Part shown: one piece after another, positions 32,664 through 43,354 of the stretch | Layout: every line of letters begins with the position of its first letter | How positions within the stretch are numbered: position 1 is the first letter of the stretch | Origin: Gammaproteobacteria bacterium | Lineage (GTDB): Bacteria > Pseudomonadota > Gammaproteobacteria > GCA-001735895 | Direction: 5' to 3' | NCBI GenBank assembly: GCA_030066085.1 | Contig: JASJCI010000024.1 | Location: 62,001-126,000, forward strand | DNA: 64,000 bases | Notes under the pieces: generated by a model | The model's database searches: none | The model's input: the letters and a program-made list of their open reading frames with translations, nothing else | What the model was told of the DNA's origin: nothing | Position numbers and translations under genes: made by a program

Positions 32664-33308
32664 TCATTGCGGCGCCGCGCGGGCCTCTTCGGCCAGGATC
32701 CAGCCGCCGATAGCGATCAGCATCGTGCCACACAGGCGCGACTGCCAGCGCTGCGCGCCGGCGTGGCTTGCCAGCCAGCGGCTGAGTCGACTGGCGCCGA
32801 CCGCGACCAGCAGGTCGCAGGGCAGCGCCGACAACGCGACGATCAGGCCGAGCACCAGCAGTTGCATTGCCACCGGACCGGCATCGGCCACGACGAATTG
32901 TGGCAGCAGCGCGATAAAAAACAGCGCGGTTTTCGGATTGGTAACTTCGACCAGCACGCTTTCGCGAAATATGCGCCCCAGCGGTTTGCCGCTGGTTGGC
33001 GATGTGACTTCGGCGATCGCCGCCGGCGCGCGCCAGTAACCGATGCCGAGGTAGATCAGGTAGACGGCGCCGGCCAGTTTGATCAGCGAGTAGAGCATCG
33101 GCGAATGCGCAAACACCGCCGACAGCCCGAGCACCGCGGCGAGCACGTGCAGCAATACCCCGCTGGCGAGGCCGAGCGCGGCGACCGCTCCACCCTCGAC
33201 TCCCTGCGCGATCGAGCGTGCCATCACGTAAAAATTAGATGGTCCGGGGGACAGGTTCATCACCACCGCGGCGGCGGTAAACGCTAGCAGAACTTCGATC
33301 GGCGGCAC
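32664..33308 (-). CDS. LysE/RhtB-family exporter
   Basis: Inner-membrane exporter of 214 residues with six hydrophobic segments. The family signature LSPGPSNFYVMARSIAQGVEGGAVAALGLASG is near the N-terminus, and FRESVLVEVTNPKTALFFIALLPQFV is the conserved middle. GTG 33308 starts directly at the family N-terminus (PPIEVLLAFTAAAV); an ATG at 33353 would add 15 residues that look unrelated. It exports amino acids or similar compounds. It is the second LysE-type gene of the window and not closely similar to the one at 11407. Confidence 0.87.
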   Translation of the reverse strand: MPPIEVLLAFTAAAVVMNLSPGPSNFYVMARSIAQGVEGGAVAALGLASGVLLHVLAAVLGLSAVFAHSPMLYSLIKLAGAVYLIYLGIGYWRAPAAIAEVTSPTSGKPLGRIFRESVLVEVTNPKTALFFIALLPQFVVADAGPVAMQLLVLGLIVALSALPCDLLVAVGASRLSRWLASHAGAQRWQSRLCGTMLIAIGGWILAEEARAAPQ

Positions 33309-33369
33309 GTCGTCGCTCGCGGGTTGATGGAGACCAGGCGGCCTGGCTGCCATTGTCCGGGGTCGGTTT

Positions 33370-33831
33370 TCACGGATCCCGGCTCAGTGTCAGCGTTCCC
33401 TCGCGCCGCAGTTCAACCGTCGGATAGAGGCGGCCGATATCGATCTCGGCTTCGAAGGCATAGCTGACGGGTTCGGCGGGTGCGGACAGCAGTTCGTTCA
33501 ACAGACCGAACCCGCCCAGCAGATCCGCGCTGGCGTCGAGCACGACTTCCGCCTCGCCGTAGGCCGGAATGGCGGGGACGTCGTTGGCGACGCCGCTGAT
33601 GATGTCGTATCCCTGCAGCGCCAGCCGGTAGCGCACGCCCTCGACGTCGAGCGCAATGCGGTTCGGGTTGTTCACCAGCACGCGTATCTCGAAAGCCGGC
33701 AGGACGCCACCGGACGCGCGTGGCGTGATCGACTGCAGCTGTATGCCCGGTTGGCGGAAATCGTCCGGAATCGAAACGCAGGCGGTGAGCAGCACCACCA
33801 CGATAACGAGCGATAAAACGGGTTTATGCAA
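33370..33831 (-). CDS. LEA type 2-like lipoprotein (TTG start)
   Basis: Periplasm-facing lipoprotein of 153 residues. The N-terminus is a lipoprotein signal: KPVLSLVIVVVLLTAC with lipobox LLTAC. The rest is a water-stress/LEA-2 type beta domain (LPAFEIRVLVNNPNRIALDVEGVRYRLALQGYDI). The start is TTG at 33831, preceded by GGAGAG about seven bases away; an ATG further upstream would bury the signal peptide and is rejected. Proteins of this class are thought to bind lipids or protect the envelope; the role here is unknown. Confidence 0.82.
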   Translation of the reverse strand: MHKPVLSLVIVVVLLTACVSIPDDFRQPGIQLQSITPRASGGVLPAFEIRVLVNNPNRIALDVEGVRYRLALQGYDIISGVANDVPAIPAYGEAEVVLDASADLLGGFGLLNELLSAPAEPVSYAFEAEIDIGRLYPTVELRREGTLTLSRDP

Positions 33832-34003
33832 GTTGCGCTCTCCAGCCGGTATCGGACGAGTATAACCCCGCTGCCTGCGCCGCCAAAACCGACTGCAGGT
33901 GAGTTGTATCGGTCCGGTCGTAATCCGGATTGCCGGGGGTATTCGATTAGTAGTATTCGGCGTCCGGCTCCATGCTTGCCCGCATGGCATTCGGTCTGCC
34001 CGT

Positions 34004-34405
34004 TCAGGACCCGACCGGTTTTGCCGCCGGCTGGTCGAGGGAACGCGTCAGGCGACCGGACTCGATCAACAGGGTCCGGACCTTCGGCAGCGTGCCGTCG
34101 GCGATTTCGTTGGCCGAAGGCTCGACCACCAGCGGACCGGTGAACCAGTCGGCGGCCACTTCACGCCGGTTGTCGAACAGCGCCGCGACACCGGTGTAGC
34201 GACCATCGCGCCAGGCATGGATGCCGGTCAGGTAGAGCTGGCGTTCACGCAGTTGCCAGGTGCCGACATAGCCGCGCTCGCAGTTCGGCGCACGTCGATC
34301 GAATTCGGGCACTGGTTGCTGTTGTTCCAGCCAGGGCAGCAGCGGCGTCGTGTAGAGCACGTGCAGTACACCGTCGATGTGAATGATTTCGGGAAGTTGA
34401 TCCAT
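34004..34405 (-). CDS. Hypothetical protein
   Basis: Protein of 133 residues. It starts MDQLPEIIHIDGVLHVLYTT and has a beta-rich pattern (ERGYVGTWQLRERQLYLTGIHAW, GRYTGVAALFD, VAADWFTGPLVVEPS). ATG 34405 removes a short basic leader. The text resembles small immunity-type or DUF proteins in bacteria, but I cannot name the family. It lies 60 bp downstream of a cupin gene on the same strand. Confidence 0.65.
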   Translation of the reverse strand: MDQLPEIIHIDGVLHVLYTTPLLPWLEQQQPVPEFDRRAPNCERGYVGTWQLRERQLYLTGIHAWRDGRYTGVAALFDNRREVAADWFTGPLVVEPSANEIADGTLPKVRTLLIESGRLTRSLDQPAAKPVGS

Positions 34406-34465
34406 GTGGGCCCGTCGCCTGCAGGGTAGCAGCATAAACCAGTGGCCCGGGGCTGAAAAGACTGC

Positions 34466-34843
34466 TCAGGCCGGGCTGTCGTCGATATCCTGGTAAGCCG
34501 AAGGGTCGAATCGCGGCGAGCAGATGGCGAGAAACACGAGATCCTCCGGGCCCGGGTTGTGAATGCGCTGGCGACACAGCGGCGGTATCAGCACGACATC
34601 TCCGGGGTAAACGGTCTGTGAGTCGAGATCGCCGATTTCGACCCTGCCACTGCCCGCGAGGATGACGTACCGCTCGACAGTATCCGCCAGCCGATGCCAG
34701 CGGGTGGTGCGGCCGGCTTCGAGCCGGGCGCGCGCGATCGACAGCGACGGGTCCGCGGCCGAATTGGAAAGCTCGGTAATGAAGCAGCCTTCGCTGAAAA
34801 AATACTCCCGGCTCAGGTCCTGGGGTTTGATCGAGGGGCGCAT
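34466..34843 (-). CDS. Cupin-domain protein
   Basis: Small cupin of 125 residues. Motif 1 is partly degenerate (RWHRLADTVERYVILAG, with His and Glu), and motif 2 is PGDVVLIPPLCRQRIHNPG with the His ligand shifted. ATG 34843 is supported by AGGAA nine bases upstream; ATG 34873 is also in frame. The protein begins RPSIKPQDLSREYFFSEGC, a form seen in small mannose-isomerase-like cupins. Its role is unknown. Confidence 0.82.
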   Translation of the reverse strand: MRPSIKPQDLSREYFFSEGCFITELSNSAADPSLSIARARLEAGRTTRWHRLADTVERYVILAGSGRVEIGDLDSQTVYPGDVVLIPPLCRQRIHNPGPEDLVFLAICSPRFDPSAYQDIDDSPA

Positions 34844-34914
34844 CGCTTGATTCCTGGCGTCGATTCGCCGCATGATGCCGCTGCGCCGTGACCAATTCCA
34901 GCCGTTTCGCAGGC

Positions 34915-34946
34915 AAAAAAAAGCGGTTCACCTGCCGGTGAACCGC
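34915..34946 (-). terminator. Intrinsic terminator of katG
   Basis: A perfect 10-bp stem, GCGGTTCACC and GGTGAACCGC, with a TGCC loop, is followed on the minus strand by eight T residues (A run 34915-34922). It lies 22 bp after the katG stop codon. Confidence 0.9.
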
Positions 34947-34967
34947 CGTTGGGTGTGATCCGAAGGA

Positions 34968-37187
<2,220 letters not shown>

Positions 37188-37392
37188 TTATTTAAAAATA
37201 AATAAAATCAAATATAAATATCAAAACAATTGTAAATATCTATATTGCTTCGGGGCGATACGCGTTCCCTGAAGCCGGCGGCAATGATCCGCCCGCTATG
37301 GTCCGTTAAACACTGCCGCCAGCCCGTTTACCGCGCCGCGGCCGAGGATTATTATCGCGCTAACTTGTTACGGTTTTGCGATAGGCAGGCGT

Positions 37393-38571
37393 ATGTCGGT
37401 AAAACAAAGCACGACCTCGCGGGATCTCGCCCTTCAACTGGCGGAGATCTCCGGCGATGCCGACGTATCGCCCGGCATTCCGCCGGCCTGTTACGCCGAC
37501 GATGGCCTCGTCCCGGTCGAACGCGGGGCAATCTTCCGTGATGGCTGGATCGGCCTGGGACTGGCTGACCGGTGGCGCGCCGCCGGCGATTACAGCGCTT
37601 TCGATCTTGCTGGCGTGCCCGTCATCGTCGTGCGCGACAGGGCCGGTGAGCTGCGCGCCTACGCCAACAGCTGCCGCCACCGCGGCAGCGCGCTGCTCGC
37701 GGGTAACGGCAACTGCAAGCGTATCAAGTGCCCGTTTCACTGGTGGACCTACGACCTCGACGGGCGGCTCAAGATATACCCGCGCATGGAAAACGCGCGC
37801 AATTTCGATCCGGCCGACTATGGCCTGGTGGAATTCCCGCTTGCCTGCCGGCATGGCCTCGCTTTCGTATCGCTGGCGCCGCAAACGCCGTCGATCGACG
37901 ACTGGCTGGGTGATTTCGATCGCTGGCACGCACCCTGGCGGCTCGACGACCTGGTGGCCACGCGCGTGCGCGAGTTCACCGTCGACTGTAACTGGAAAAC
38001 CTTCCTCGAGGTTTTCAACGAGTACTACCATCTGCCAGCGGTGCATCCCGATTCGATCAGCTGGATGTACCCGGAACCCGACCCGATCGACGACAGCTCC
38101 GGTGCCTTCGCCACCCAGTTTGGTGAGACTACCGCCGCGTCGGCGCTGCTCGAGGATTCGCAGGCGGCAGCCTTGCCGGTCGCCGCCGGTCTCGACGGGC
38201 GCCTGCGCCTGGGGACGCGTTACACGTGGATTTTCCCGAACCTGACCTTTGCCGCGTCGCAGGATTCGCTGTGGATGTACTCGGCGCTGCCGCTGGCGGC
38301 CGATCGCTGCAGCGTTACCCAGACCGTCGCGTTCCCGGCCGCTTCGCTCGAACTCGACGATTTCGATGTGCGCACGGAGCATTATTACCAGCGTATCGAC
38401 GCCGCGCTGGCGGAGGATCTGCCGTTTTTACTCGAGCAGCAGCGCGGGCTCGATTCACCGTTCGCGCAACCCGGGCGTTTCGGCCGGCTCGAGCCCTCGG
38501 TGGCGCGCTTCGCCGCCTGGTATGCGCCGCGCCTGCTGGCCGGGCTCGACACGGCGGCGCGGCAAGCCTGA
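37393..38571 (+). CDS. Rieske non-haem iron oxygenase, alpha subunit (choline/carnitine monooxygenase-like)
   Basis: Oxygenase subunit of 392 residues. The Rieske [2Fe-2S] ligands are Cys94, His96, Cys113 and His116 (CRHRGS and CPFHWWTYDLDG). The catalytic domain contains FLEVFNEYYHLPAVHPDSI with two iron-binding His (about 213 and 218). The compact C-terminal form is like the choline, carnitine and glycine betaine monooxygenase group. No reductase gene is adjacent, so electrons must come from elsewhere. It stands alone between katG (divergent) and the HDOD gene (convergent). Given the MttB operon nearby, a quaternary-ammonium substrate is plausible but not shown. Confidence 0.88.
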   Translation: MSVKQSTTSRDLALQLAEISGDADVSPGIPPACYADDGLVPVERGAIFRDGWIGLGLADRWRAAGDYSAFDLAGVPVIVVRDRAGELRAYANSCRHRGSALLAGNGNCKRIKCPFHWWTYDLDGRLKIYPRMENARNFDPADYGLVEFPLACRHGLAFVSLAPQTPSIDDWLGDFDRWHAPWRLDDLVATRVREFTVDCNWKTFLEVFNEYYHLPAVHPDSISWMYPEPDPIDDSSGAFATQFGETTAASALLEDSQAAALPVAAGLDGRLRLGTRYTWIFPNLTFAASQDSLWMYSALPLAADRCSVTQTVAFPAASLELDDFDVRTEHYYQRIDAALAEDLPFLLEQQRGLDSPFAQPGRFGRLEPSVARFAAWYAPRLLAGLDTAARQA

Positions 38572-38693
38572 GCCTGCCCGCGGAGGCCCCGGGATCGGTC
38601 ACGGTCTGACCGCCGCGCACAGCGGGGTGAAATTTGAAGAGTTAACGGATAAAGATCGGGCGCGAGACTATTTCACGCTTCGCGGTAACGATT

Positions 38694-39521
38694 TCAGTTC
38701 AGGATGACCTTACCCATTTCGCCGCTGACCGTGCGCGCCATGTCGGAGTACTCGCACAGCTGTTCCGGGTTCATCGGGATCATTGCCCGCACCTCGGGAT
38801 CGACGACGTGTTCGACGTCGGCCGTGCGTGTCACCGTGGTGCAGGCGTGCGCGAGGTGCAGCAGGGCGGTTTCGAGCCCGAGGCCGTTGGCCGCCAGCGG
38901 GGTCGGCTGAAAGCGCACCAGGGTCTGCAATTCCTGCGGCATGTTCCAGTTCGCCAGCAGGCGGGCACCAATATCGCCGTAGTGGCAATCGAGCATTTCG
39001 TGCTGGATTTCGTGTGTCGGCCGACCGACCTGCACCGCGAGCTTGGTCGCCTCGCGCGCATGCTCGGGAAAGCGCGCGCAGAGCACCAGGCTGCCGATGT
39101 TGTGCAGCAGGCCGGCGATAAACAGGCGGTCAGCGGATTTGAGCTCGAGATGATCGGCCAGCATGCTGGTCAGCACGCCGGTATACAGGCTCGAGTACCA
39201 GAAGGGTTTGAGCGGCAGGATTTCGTTCGGCAGGTCGAGACTCGATATCGCCGATACACCGAGCACCATGTTGTGCAGCTGTTGCAGGCCGATCATGTTG
39301 AGCGCGCGCGGAATACTGTCGACCGGTTGCTCGAGACCGAAGTAGGCACTGTTGACCACGCGCAGCACACGCGCCGACAGGTTGGGATCGATGGTAATCA
39401 CCTCGGCGAAGTCGTCGATGCCGGAATGTTCGTCGTCCATCAGCGCGCGCACCTTGTTGTAAACCTCGGGCAGCGAGATCAGGTCAGTGATTTGCTGCAG
39501 TTCCTGTTCGATATCGGGCAT
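38694..39521 (-). CDS. HDOD-domain protein
   Basis: Protein of 275 residues with an HDOD domain, a modified HD fold used in signalling and stress regulation. Key segments are ISLPEVYNKVRALMDDE, FAEVITIDPNLSARVLRVVNSAYFG, IPRALNMIGLQQLHNMVLGVSAI and RLFIAGLLHNIGSLVLC; the last has LLHN in place of the catalytic HD. It is therefore likely non-catalytic. ATG 39521 gives a normal start; the long in-frame extension is rejected. No partner receiver or GGDEF domain is fused. Confidence 0.9.
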   Translation of the reverse strand: MPDIEQELQQITDLISLPEVYNKVRALMDDEHSGIDDFAEVITIDPNLSARVLRVVNSAYFGLEQPVDSIPRALNMIGLQQLHNMVLGVSAISSLDLPNEILPLKPFWYSSLYTGVLTSMLADHLELKSADRLFIAGLLHNIGSLVLCARFPEHAREATKLAVQVGRPTHEIQHEMLDCHYGDIGARLLANWNMPQELQTLVRFQPTPLAANGLGLETALLHLAHACTTVTRTADVEHVVDPEVRAMIPMNPEQLCEYSDMARTVSGEMGKVILN

Positions 39522-39690
39522 GGCGGCGGCTTTCCCCTGGTTGCATGCGTTGGTTGGCGAATGTGCCCGACGGTCACCACTAACCGTTGCGCCGGTCACG
39601 CTCCATCCGGCGTTGTATCGGCCGAAGCGCGCGTGGCTTGAGTAATTTGAACCGCCGATACAGCCGCGAAGGGTTGGCTGACGACCAAAG

Positions 39691-39716
39691 AAAAACCCTG
39701 CCTGGGCAGGGTTTTT
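39691..39716. terminator. Intrinsic terminator (bidirectional form) after phoX
   Basis: AAAAACCCTGCC and GGCAGGGTTTTT form a near-perfect hairpin with A and T tracts on both sides, so it can work on both strands. It lies 29 bp after the phoX stop codon (39745) and clearly serves phoX on the minus strand. Confidence 0.85.
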
Positions 39717-39744
39717 CGGCTTGGCGGAATTGCCGGATCCGGGA

Positions 39745-41643
39745 TCAGGAGCCGATGATACCGCCGTTTTTGCGCCGGATGACGAAGGTGCAGTCGCGCG
39801 GTCTTGTTGCACCGTCGGTAGGCGCCGGGAAATTGGTCAGCGCCGGATCGCCGTTACCCGGGTGCTGCGTGTTGATGAACAGCGTGCGCCGGTCCGGCGT
39901 CATCGTCACACCGGTGATCTCGTCACCGGTCACGCCGGTAAACAGTCGCCGGATCTCCTTCGTTTTGGTGTCAGCGATAACCAGCTGGTTGTTGAGGCCG
40001 TCCTTTTGTCCACCATCGGTCTGGATGAACAGCCGACCGTCGGGATCAGCATAGAGACCATCAGGATCGCTGAAGGATTCCTCGGTGCTGTGGGTATCCT
40101 TGGCGAGAATGAAGATATCCCACTCGAAGGTGGTGCCGGTAAAACGCTTGCTGTCCTTCCAGCGAACGATGTGACCGTCGGCGTTCGGTGCCAGCGGATT
40201 GGCGGCATCGGCTACGGTGCGGAGGCTGTTGTTGGTCAGCGTGCAGTAGACCGAGCCGTCGGGCGCAACCGTGGTCCACTCGGGGCGGTCCATCGGCGTG
40301 GCGCCGACCGTGTCCGCGGCGAGGCGCGCGTAGGTCAGGATATTGGCGTCGCTACCGAAAAAGGCCAGGGCGGGATTGTTCATGCTCAGCTCGAGCCATT
40401 CGCCGGTGCCGTCGGCGTCGAAGCGGGCGACGTACAGCGTACCCTCGTCGAGCGGGCTTTTACCCTGGCGGCGCATGCGCTTCCAGTTGCCTGCCGAGAC
40501 GAACTTGTAGATGTAGTCGAAGCGCTGGTCGTCACCCATGTAGGCGACGACACGCTTGCCGCGGCCGACGGCCAGAGCAACGCCCTCGTGCTTGAAGCGG
40601 CCCATCGCGGTGCGCTTGACCGGGGTCTGGTCGGGATTCATCGGGTCGATTTCGACCACCCAGCCGAAGCGGTTTTCCTCGTTCATATAACTTGCGTTCG
40701 ACAGGTCGAAGCGGTCGTCAAATGTTTGCCAGCCATAACCGAAACCGCCGGCAGAAAAGCCATAGCGATCCTGTTCCGGGGTCGGGGCCCAGCTGGGATC
40801 GTTGGCGCCGAAATAACCGTTGAAGTTTTCCTCGCAGGTCAGGTAAGTGCCCCACGGGGTGTGGCCGTTGGAACAGTTGTTGACGGTACCGAGCGGTGCG
40901 TTGCCTGCCGGGGTTTGCAGCAGGGGGTTGCCGGCAACAGGACCGCTGAAGGTGACCGGCGTGTTGACGTGAATACGCCGCGCTCGCTGGCTTTCGACGG
41001 TTTGCCACTTACCGCGGATCTTTTTGATCTCGACCACCGAGACACCGTGGGCGTGCTGCGACGCACGCACATCTTCCAGGGATAGCGGCTGGTTGTCAGC
41101 GCCGTTGCGTGCGACGCCGCGGTCGAGGATCGTCGAGTTGCGGCCGAATTCGTGGTTGATCGCGAGCATGCCGTGGCGGTTGCTGCCGCGGCGTCGACCG
41201 TCCTCGTCGTCATCATCGTCGTCGCCGCGGCGAGACATCGGGAAATAGGTCATGCCGTCGTGGCCGATGCCGATCTGGTATTTCTGATCCTCGGCGCTCG
41301 GCGGATAGCTGTAGGCCGGGCCACTGGGCACGATCGGATCTCCCCAGGGAATCAGCACCTGGTATTCATAGTCCTCGGAAATAACCGGTACGGCACCGTT
41401 GCCGTCGGCGACCTTGACTGGTTCGAAGTTCATCAGTCGGCTGCGTCGGCGGCGGCCCACACCTTCGTCATCATCATCGTCGTCATCGTCGTCCGCAAAC
41501 GCGAGGCCCGAAAATCCGGACATCGACGCGACCGCGGTGGCGAGACCGCCTTTCAGCACGGTGCGCCGCTCGACATACTGGCGCAGTATGTCCTCGAACG
41601 GACGGTTCTCGGAGCGGTTGGAGATTTCTTCGTCGTGGCTCAT
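39745..41643 (-). CDS. PhoX-family alkaline phosphatase, Tat-exported, with Asp-rich tracts
   Basis: Secreted Ca/Fe phosphatase of 632 residues. A twin-arginine motif (RRTVLK at residues 26-31) precedes a hydrophobic stretch, so export is by Tat. The PhoX body is clear: SYPPSAEDQKYQIGIGHDGM, LAINHEFGRN, NCSNGHTPWGTYLTCEENFNGYF, VEIDPMNPDQTPVKRTAMGRF, KHEGVALAVGRGKRVVAYMGDD. Two runs of aspartate break the sequence, nine Asp at residues 51-59 just after the signal and six at 141-146, both next to arginine runs. Start ATG 41643 is chosen; the frame upstream stays open but runs into the repeat region. PhoX releases phosphate from organic esters under phosphate limitation. Confidence 0.92.
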   Translation of the reverse strand: MSHDEEISNRSENRPFEDILRQYVERRTVLKGGLATAVASMSGFSGLAFADDDDDDDDDEGVGRRRRSRLMNFEPVKVADGNGAVPVISEDYEYQVLIPWGDPIVPSGPAYSYPPSAEDQKYQIGIGHDGMTYFPMSRRGDDDDDDEDGRRRGSNRHGMLAINHEFGRNSTILDRGVARNGADNQPLSLEDVRASQHAHGVSVVEIKKIRGKWQTVESQRARRIHVNTPVTFSGPVAGNPLLQTPAGNAPLGTVNNCSNGHTPWGTYLTCEENFNGYFGANDPSWAPTPEQDRYGFSAGGFGYGWQTFDDRFDLSNASYMNEENRFGWVVEIDPMNPDQTPVKRTAMGRFKHEGVALAVGRGKRVVAYMGDDQRFDYIYKFVSAGNWKRMRRQGKSPLDEGTLYVARFDADGTGEWLELSMNNPALAFFGSDANILTYARLAADTVGATPMDRPEWTTVAPDGSVYCTLTNNSLRTVADAANPLAPNADGHIVRWKDSKRFTGTTFEWDIFILAKDTHSTEESFSDPDGLYADPDGRLFIQTDGGQKDGLNNQLVIADTKTKEIRRLFTGVTGDEITGVTMTPDRRTLFINTQHPGNGDPALTNFPAPTDGATRPRDCTFVIRRKNGGIIGS

Positions 41644-41786
41644 GGGGTGCCCTCTATGGCTATTGGTCGAGCGCGAGAACGTAACGAAGCCACGTTGCAG
41701 TCCGGTAAAGATCTGGTGACGGTTCGATAAAGATTGGGTTACGGATTCGTTAATTGGTATTGATTTGGTTTGGAGCGAATTCGATA

Positions 41787-41985
41787 AACGGGGACATGAA
41801 AAACGGGGACGTACCCCGGTTTTTCCCTGCAGGTAGAGCAGCGCCTGGCCAAAGGACGGGCTGAGGAAACTCATCTGTGAAACAGGGGACAGTCCCGGTT
41901 TTTCGCTTAACAGCAATGGAAAAAATGGGGTACGTCCCCGATAGTTTTCGTAAAAATCGGGGTACGTCCCCGATTCATAATGGAG
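41787..41985. repeat. REP-like palindromic repeat cluster
   Basis: About five copies of a short inverted-repeat unit, CGGGG-(5 bases)-CCCCG with flanking A and T runs, lie here: 41787-41796 (half copy), 41799-41824, 41881-41903 (variant), about 41920-41945, and 41952-41976. The clearest reads AAAAATCGGGGTACGTCCCCG. This form is typical of REP/BIME elements spread by RAYT transposases; no transposase gene is in the window. It fills the 346-bp gene-free stretch 41644-41989 between phoX and dctM and may end or stabilise transcripts. Confidence 0.75.
41831..41877 (-). pseudogene. Displaced 47-bp copy of an internal dctM segment
   Basis: These 47 bases match 42135-42181 inside dctM at 42 positions. 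On the minus strand they translate to QMSFLSPSFGQALLYL, against QMSFLSPPFGYALFYL in DctM, so the reading frame is kept. REP-like repeat copies flank the segment on both sides. It cannot make a protein alone and looks like a remnant of a local duplication. Confidence 0.75.
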
Positions 41986-41989
41986 GGGA

Positions 41990-43354
41990 TTAGCCGTAGA
42001 CCAGGCGCGGCAGCCAGAGGACGGTTTCGGGGAAGATGATGCAGATCGACAGGCCGACGATCTGCAGGCAAAGGAACGGCAGCGACGAACGGTAGATCTG
42101 CGCCATGGTCACGCCGGGCGGCGCGACCGACTTGAGGTAAAACAGCGCATAGCCAAAGGGCGGGCTGAGGAAACTCATCTGCATGTTGACCATGTAGACC
42201 ACGCCGAACCACAGTGCCAGCTCGGTTGGATCGACCCCGGGCAGGCCGAATACGCCGTCGAAGGACATCGATTTCATGATCGGTACGAAGATCGGCACCG
42301 CCAGCAGCAGGATACCGACCCAGTCGAGGAACATGCCGAGCACGACCAGGATTACCATCATCAGGATCAGGATGCCGTAGGGCCCGAGGCCGGTACTGAG
42401 CAGCACGTCGTTGACGAAAGCCTGGCCGCCGTTGACCACGTAGAAGCCGACGAACAGCGTGGCGCCGAAAATGATCCACAGGACCATGCCGGTGACGCGC
42501 AGCGTGGTCATGGTCGCGGCGCGCAGGTTTTCCCACGACAGCCGGCGGTGCATCGCGGCCACCACCACCGCGCCGAAGGTACCGACGCCGGCGGCCTCCA
42601 CCGGCGTGGCGATACCGGCGAAGATGATGCCGAGCACCAGCGTAACCAGCGCCAGCGGCGCGAACATGTTGCCCAGCAGGCGAAATTTCTCGCGCGTGCT
42701 GACGCGCTCCTCGGGCGGCAGCGCGGGTCCGGCTTCCGGCTTGACCGTGGTGTAGCCGATGACGAACAGGATATACAGGCTCGACAGGATCAGGCCCGGG
42801 ATGACCGCGCCGATGAACAGTTCGCCGACCGATTGCTGCGCCACCACCGCGAACAGGATCGCCAGAATCGACGGCGGGATCAGGATGCCAAGGGTACCGC
42901 CGGCGAGAATCGAGCCGCAGGCGATGGTCGGATGGTAGTTCTTTTTCATCATCGCCGGCAGCGCGATCAGGCCCATCGTGACCTCGGTGGCGCCGATGAC
43001 GCCGCACATCGCCGCCAGCACGGTGGACGCAATGATGGTCGAGATCGCCAGCCCGCCGCGCAGGCCGCCGAGCAGCTTGTAGACCATGTCGAACAGTTCC
43101 TCGATGATGCCGGCGCGCTCAAGCATCGAGGCCATGAAGATGAACAGCGGGATCGCCGACAGCTGGTAGTCGGTCATCAGCGGGAAGATGCGGCTCGGGA
43201 TGATGTTGAGCATCTGCGCGTCGCCGAACAGGAACAGGAATACGCAGGCGAGGCCGCCGGTGACGAAGGCCAGCGGCAGGCCCGCGAGCAGCAGGATCGC
43301 GAGCGAGCCGAACATCAGGATGGTCAGCCAGAAGATATCGATCTCAAGCCCCAT
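41990..43354 (-). CDS. TRAP transporter large permease (DctM family)
   Basis: Twelve-helix inner-membrane permease of 454 residues that uses the sodium or proton gradient with a DctP-type binding protein. Landmarks are LLLAGLPLAFVTGGLACVFLF near the start, ALPAMMKKNYHPTIACGSILAGGTLGILIPPS, VYMVNMQMSFLSPPFGYALFYL and the C-terminal ETVLWLPRLVYG. The length is normal. Its start overlaps the dctQ gene by 11 bp. A short segment of it is duplicated downstream among REP-like repeats. The substrate class (organic acid) is inferred from the binding protein. Confidence 0.94.
   Translation of the reverse strand: MGLEIDIFWLTILMFGSLAILLLAGLPLAFVTGGLACVFLFLFGDAQMLNIIPSRIFPLMTDYQLSAIPLFIFMASMLERAGIIEELFDMVYKLLGGLRGGLAISTIIASTVLAAMCGVIGATEVTMGLIALPAMMKKNYHPTIACGSILAGGTLGILIPPSILAILFAVVAQQSVGELFIGAVIPGLILSSLYILFVIGYTTVKPEAGPALPPEERVSTREKFRLLGNMFAPLALVTLVLGIIFAGIATPVEAAGVGTFGAVVVAAMHRRLSWENLRAATMTTLRVTGMVLWIIFGATLFVGFYVVNGGQAFVNDVLLSTGLGPYGILILMMVILVVLGMFLDWVGILLLAVPIFVPIMKSMSFDGVFGLPGVDPTELALWFGVVYMVNMQMSFLSPPFGYALFYLKSVAPPGVTMAQIYRSSLPFLCLQIVGLSICIIFPETVLWLPRLVYG

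Noticed and set aside
39522-39812. N-terminal extension of the HDOD protein
   Set aside because: Crosses the phoX terminator hairpin and has no family similarity.
41644-41916. N-terminal extension of PhoX through the repeat region
   Set aside because: It would place the dctM fragment and repeat DNA before a good Tat signal; ATG 41643 gives a normal exported protein.
41787-41985. CRISPR array
   Set aside because: Repeats are short, palindromic and irregularly spaced, without equal-length spacers or cas genes.
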